Below, one piece after another: positions 61,161-64,000 of a stretch of DNA of 64,000 bases. The position numbers and the translations under genes were made by a program. Positions within the stretch are counted from its first letter, which is position 1; each line of letters starts with the position of its first letter. Source of the DNA: Prolixibacteraceae bacterium (GTDB lineage Bacteria > Bacteroidota > Bacteroidia > Bacteroidales > Prolixibacteraceae); assembly GCA_028683385.1 (NCBI GenBank), contig JAQUIJ010000002.1, positions 248,001-312,000 of the forward strand, read 5' to 3'. A model generated the notes under the pieces. That model was not told the DNA's origin. It did not search any database and saw only the letters and a program-made list of their open reading frames with translations.

Positions 61161-62357
61161 ATGCGAATACTTCAATTGATGAATAAAGTTCCATGGCCTC
61201 CAAAAGATGGAGGAGCCATTGCCTGTTTAAACATGACGAAGGGATTCTCAATGCTTGGGCACGAAGTAACTGTATTGAGTATGAATACTTCCAAACATCA
61301 TATTCGAATTAAGGATATGCCTGACGATGTGAGAAGTAAAGCCGACTTTCGTCTGGTCGAAGTGCCAGCATCAATCAATTGGCTAGAGGCTACATTTAAC
61401 CTGCTGTTCTCTAAGCTTCCGTACAATGCACAACGATTTATTTCCGACGAATTTAGCAATGAGTTAGCCAAGCTGCTGACCGAAAAAAACTTCGATGTTA
61501 TCCAGCTTGAAGGATTATATCTTTGTCCATACATTCCGGTTATCCGTGAGTATTCGAAAGCCTTGATTGCGTATCGTGCTCACAATATCGAATACGAAAT
61601 ATGGGAGCGAACGGCCACATTATCTGAAGGATTTCGGTCGAAATATCTTCGGAACCTTTCAAAGCGAATTAAACGATTCGAGGTCAGTTACCTTAATACC
61701 TATGATTTACTTGTACCGATTACCGATCGTGACGGAATTATCCTCGATAAGCTTGGCAATACCAAACCACGTCATACCTCACAAACCGGTATCGATTTTG
61801 CCTCCCTTGTTCCTACTGCCCGAAAGCTTGAGTTCCCGTCTTTGTTTCACATCGGGGCGCTCGACTGGGCTCCAAATCAGGAAGGATTGATCTGGTTTTT
61901 CAATCATTGTTGGCCTAAAATACATCAGGAAAACCCAGATTTGAAATTTTACCTTGCCGGAAGAAATGCTCCTGAATGGTTCGAACGAATTATTAAATTG
62001 GATGGAGTTGAGTATTTGGGCGAAATAAACGATGCCTACGATTTTATTAATTCGAAGGCAGTTATGGTTGTTCCGCTTTTCTCCGGAAGCGGTATGCGAA
62101 TCAAGATTATTGAAGGTATGGCGCTCGGTAAACCAATCGTAACAACTGATATTGGCACTGAAGGTATTCCTACAGAGAATGGCAAAAATATATTAATTGC
62201 GAATGAGGCTGATCGATTTACCGAAGCCATCAATCAATTGATTAACGATCGCTCACTTTCTGATCGGATTGGAACCAATGCAATTGGATTTATTCAGGAA
62301 AAATATGATAATTTATCGCAGGCCGAAGCGTTAGTTGAATTTTACAAACAACATTAA
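61161..62357 (+). CDS. Glycosyltransferase family 4 protein
   Basis: A 398-residue GT-B fold glycosyltransferase. The N-terminal glycine-rich loop PWPPKDGGAIACLNMTKGF (about 11-29) binds the acceptor side. The donor domain (about 205-398) has FHIGALDWAPNQEGLIWFF and the retaining-type region VPLFSGSGMRIKIIEGMALGKPIV (in two blocks, about 307-330, with the conserved glutamate in KIIEG). There is no membrane anchor. Its sugar and acceptor are unknown; the neighbouring LptF/G and GT2 genes suggest an envelope polysaccharide. Confidence 0.9.
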   Translation: MRILQLMNKVPWPPKDGGAIACLNMTKGFSMLGHEVTVLSMNTSKHHIRIKDMPDDVRSKADFRLVEVPASINWLEATFNLLFSKLPYNAQRFISDEFSNELAKLLTEKNFDVIQLEGLYLCPYIPVIREYSKALIAYRAHNIEYEIWERTATLSEGFRSKYLRNLSKRIKRFEVSYLNTYDLLVPITDRDGIILDKLGNTKPRHTSQTGIDFASLVPTARKLEFPSLFHIGALDWAPNQEGLIWFFNHCWPKIHQENPDLKFYLAGRNAPEWFERIIKLDGVEYLGEINDAYDFINSKAVMVVPLFSGSGMRIKIIEGMALGKPIVTTDIGTEGIPTENGKNILIANEADRFTEAINQLINDRSLSDRIGTNAIGFIQEKYDNLSQAEALVEFYKQH

Positions 62358-62362
62358 ATCCT

Positions 62363-63547
62363 TTGGAAATAGTATTCTGGATATTGCTTCTGATCGTGTT
62401 TTATACCTTCGCAGGATATGCAGTTTTGCTGGCCATACTTCTATCCTTAAAAAAAACGATATCCAAAAAAAGTATTTATCCTGAAGTCAAATCCACTGAC
62501 TTGCCCCGGGTTTGTATGTTTGTTGCTGCATACAACGAAAGTAATTATGTTGATGTTAAAGTTGAGAATTTACTCGAGCTCGATTATCCCCAGGACAAAA
62601 TTCAATACCTCTGGATTACTGATGGATCGGATGACGGAACTCCTGAAATATTAAAAAAATATCCACAAATGGAAGTTCATCATCTTCCGGAGCGAAGAGG
62701 AAAAATCCATGCCATGAACCGCGGAATCCAATTTGTTGATGCACCAATCGTAATTTTTTCAGATAGCAATACTACGCTTTGTAAGCAAGCCATTCGGGTG
62801 ATGGTTGATCATTTTAATGACCCCAACGTTGGATGTATTGCCGGCGAGAAAAGAATAATATCACTGAAAGCTGATGGTGCCGCCGGATCAGGCGAAAACA
62901 TGTACTGGAAATTTGAATCCTGGGTCAAACGTATGGACAGTGATCTGAATTCGGCAGTTGGTGCGGTTGGTGAGTTGTTTGCGATCCGCACTTCCCTTTA
63001 TACTGAAGTTGAAAATGATACTATACTTGATGACTTTATTATATCTCTGAGGATTGCTGAAAAAGGTTACCGAATTGCCTATACTCCAGAGGCTTATGCC
63101 ATAGAAACCGCATCGGCGAACGTTTCAGAAGAGATGAAACGTAAAGTACGCATTGCTGCCGGCGGTCTCCAAACCATTGGCCGGTTAAAGGAATTGCTAA
63201 ACCCATTTCGCTATGGGTTGCTTTCGATTCAGTATATTTCACACAAAATTTTGCGATGGACCATAGCGCCAATCGCCCTGTTTAGCCTATTATTTATTAA
63301 TCTTTTCATCGTGTTGAAAAGTGGGGAATGGGGCATTGATAATTTTTATTCGATTTTCTTTTATTTTCAGGGAATCCTGTATCTGTTAGCTCTGTTGGGT
63401 GGGTTGTTGGAACGTCATAAAATTCGCTTTAAATTGCTATTTGTACCATTCTATTTTACTGCCATAAATTATGCCTCCATTCTGGGTTGGATTCGTTTTC
63501 TGAAAGGGAAACAATCGGTCAATTGGGAAAAGTCGAAGCGGGCATAA
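62363..63547 (+). CDS. Membrane glycosyltransferase family 2 protein (TTG start)
   Basis: A 394-residue processive-type GT2 with one N-terminal helix (about 3-28), a GT-A domain (about 48-275) and three C-terminal helices (about 298-385). Motifs are MFVAAYNESNYVD (about 52-64), WITDGSDDGTPEI (DGS, about 90), IFSDSNTTL (DxD-like, about 132) and the QxxRW-like AAGGLQTIG region (about 266). It starts with TTG at 62363. The first in-frame ATG would remove the anchor and the first strand. The start lies 5 nt after the GT4 stop, so the two are coupled. Confidence 0.88.
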   Translation: MEIVFWILLLIVFYTFAGYAVLLAILLSLKKTISKKSIYPEVKSTDLPRVCMFVAAYNESNYVDVKVENLLELDYPQDKIQYLWITDGSDDGTPEILKKYPQMEVHHLPERRGKIHAMNRGIQFVDAPIVIFSDSNTTLCKQAIRVMVDHFNDPNVGCIAGEKRIISLKADGAAGSGENMYWKFESWVKRMDSDLNSAVGAVGELFAIRTSLYTEVENDTILDDFIISLRIAEKGYRIAYTPEAYAIETASANVSEEMKRKVRIAAGGLQTIGRLKELLNPFRYGLLSIQYISHKILRWTIAPIALFSLLFINLFIVLKSGEWGIDNFYSIFFYFQGILYLLALLGGLLERHKIRFKLLFVPFYFTAINYASILGWIRFLKGKQSVNWEKSKRA

Positions 63548-63582
63548 GCTCAATTTCGTACCGTCAAGTCGATAATTTTCAC

Positions 63583-63590
63583 TAATTTTG
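63583..63590 (+). promoter_or_regulatory. -7 box upstream of ribB
   Basis: TAATTTTG matches TAnnTTTG, 29 nt before the ATG at 63620. No riboswitch-like structure fits in the 72-bp gap. Confidence 0.45.
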
Positions 63591-63619
63591 CGGCCATATT
63601 TTTGAAATTAGTTTAAGCG

Positions 63620-64000
63620 ATGAATGAAATAAAACTAAATACAATACCGGAAGCCATTGACGCTATTCGTAAAGGACAGTTAATTATTGTGGTTGACGAT
63701 GAAGATCGTGAAAATGAGGGCGATTTTATTGCTGCTGCCGAAATGGTTACTCCTGAAATGGTTAACTTCATGACTCTGTACGGAAGAGGCCTGGTTTGTG
63801 CTCCAATTACTGAAGAACGATGTGATGAGCTTGAATTGGATTTGATGGTTGGAAAGAATACCTCATCACACGAAACTCCGTTTACAGTTTCTGTTGATTT
63901 ACTTGGTTATGGCTGTACTACTGGTATTTCAGCCAGCGATCGGGCAAAAACATTGAACGCCTTGGCTAATCCCAACATAAAACCCGAAGAACTTGGTCGT
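63620..64000 (+). CDS. ribB: 3,4-dihydroxy-2-butanone 4-phosphate synthase (RibB or RibBA), partial
   Basis: Makes the four-carbon unit of riboflavin from ribulose 5-phosphate. The 127 codons seen cover the N-terminal part. The conserved [18 protein letters not shown] (about 24-41) holds the acidic metal-binding residues, and [17 protein letters not shown] (about 56-72) and [24 protein letters not shown] (in two blocks) follow. The gene runs off the right edge, so whether a GTP cyclohydrolase II domain (RibA) is fused cannot be seen. Confidence 0.95.
   Translation, partial: MNEIKLNTIPEAIDAIRKGQLIIVVDDEDRENEGDFIAAAEMVTPEMVNFMTLYGRGLVCAPITEERCDELELDLMVGKNTSSHETPFTVSVDLLGYGCTTGISASDRAKTLNALANPNIKPEELGR

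Overview
The window looks like the chromosome of a member of the Bacteroidota, probably class Bacteroidia. A placement near Marinilabiliales/Prolixibacteraceae is inferred from overall gene content, not proven. Supporting signs are an Na+-translocating NADH:quinone reductase (nqrABCDEF), a type IX secretion plug protein (DUF5103), the bifunctional fucokinase/GDP-fucose pyrophosphorylase Fkp, several orphan histidine kinases, and the characteristic TAnnTTTG -7 promoter box in front of many genes. Coding density is high and both strands are used.

Layout. 0-7.7 kb holds assorted metabolism and signalling: a GT2, L-arabinose isomerase, a PLP decarboxylase with acylphosphatase, and a small membrane protein coupled to a histidine kinase. 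7.8-13.7 kb is the complete nqr operon. 13.8-24.5 kb is housekeeping: the T9SS plug protein, a PAS kinase, pruA, an FtsB/DivIC-like protein, YqgE, and a five-gene minus-strand operon of AMP nucleosidase, holA, rhomboid, HAD phosphatase and a class IV aminotransferase homologue. 24.5-36.9 kb carries a SulP transporter, a Crp/Fnr regulator and, divergent from it, a seven-gene membrane complex related to hydrogenase-4/complex I. 35.9-37.9 kb is rich in palindromic repeats and includes an IS200-like transposase. 37.9-51.4 kb contains an unusual GT2/sugar-transferase fusion, recR, a hybrid kinase, an acyl-CoA ligase, gpmI and a Wzi-like barrel. 51.5-58.1 kb is a nucleotide-sugar operon (ugd, gmd, fcl, fkp) making GDP-fucose by two routes and UDP-glucuronate. 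A tRNA-Met follows, then an LptF/G permease, two glycosyltransferases and the start of ribB at the window edge.

The most striking system is the complex at 27253-36934. It keeps all membrane-arm subunits, including three antiporter-type subunits with their key Glu/Lys residues. Its large subunit has lost all four [NiFe] cysteines. Its small subunit is a ferredoxin-HyfI fusion that has lost exactly the four cysteines of one ferredoxin cluster and three of the four ligands of the proximal cluster, so only one [4Fe-4S] site remains. It resembles the 'energy-converting hydrogenase related' (Ehr) group, and here it appears to have almost no redox wire. An FNR-type box lies between its first gene and the divergent Crp/Fnr gene. 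Its function is unknown to me.

Other points of note: a transposase flanked by composite palindromic repeats, a tRNA-Met with a non-canonical T-loop, a class IV aminotransferase homologue without its catalytic lysine, and a UDP-glucose dehydrogenase of the animal type.
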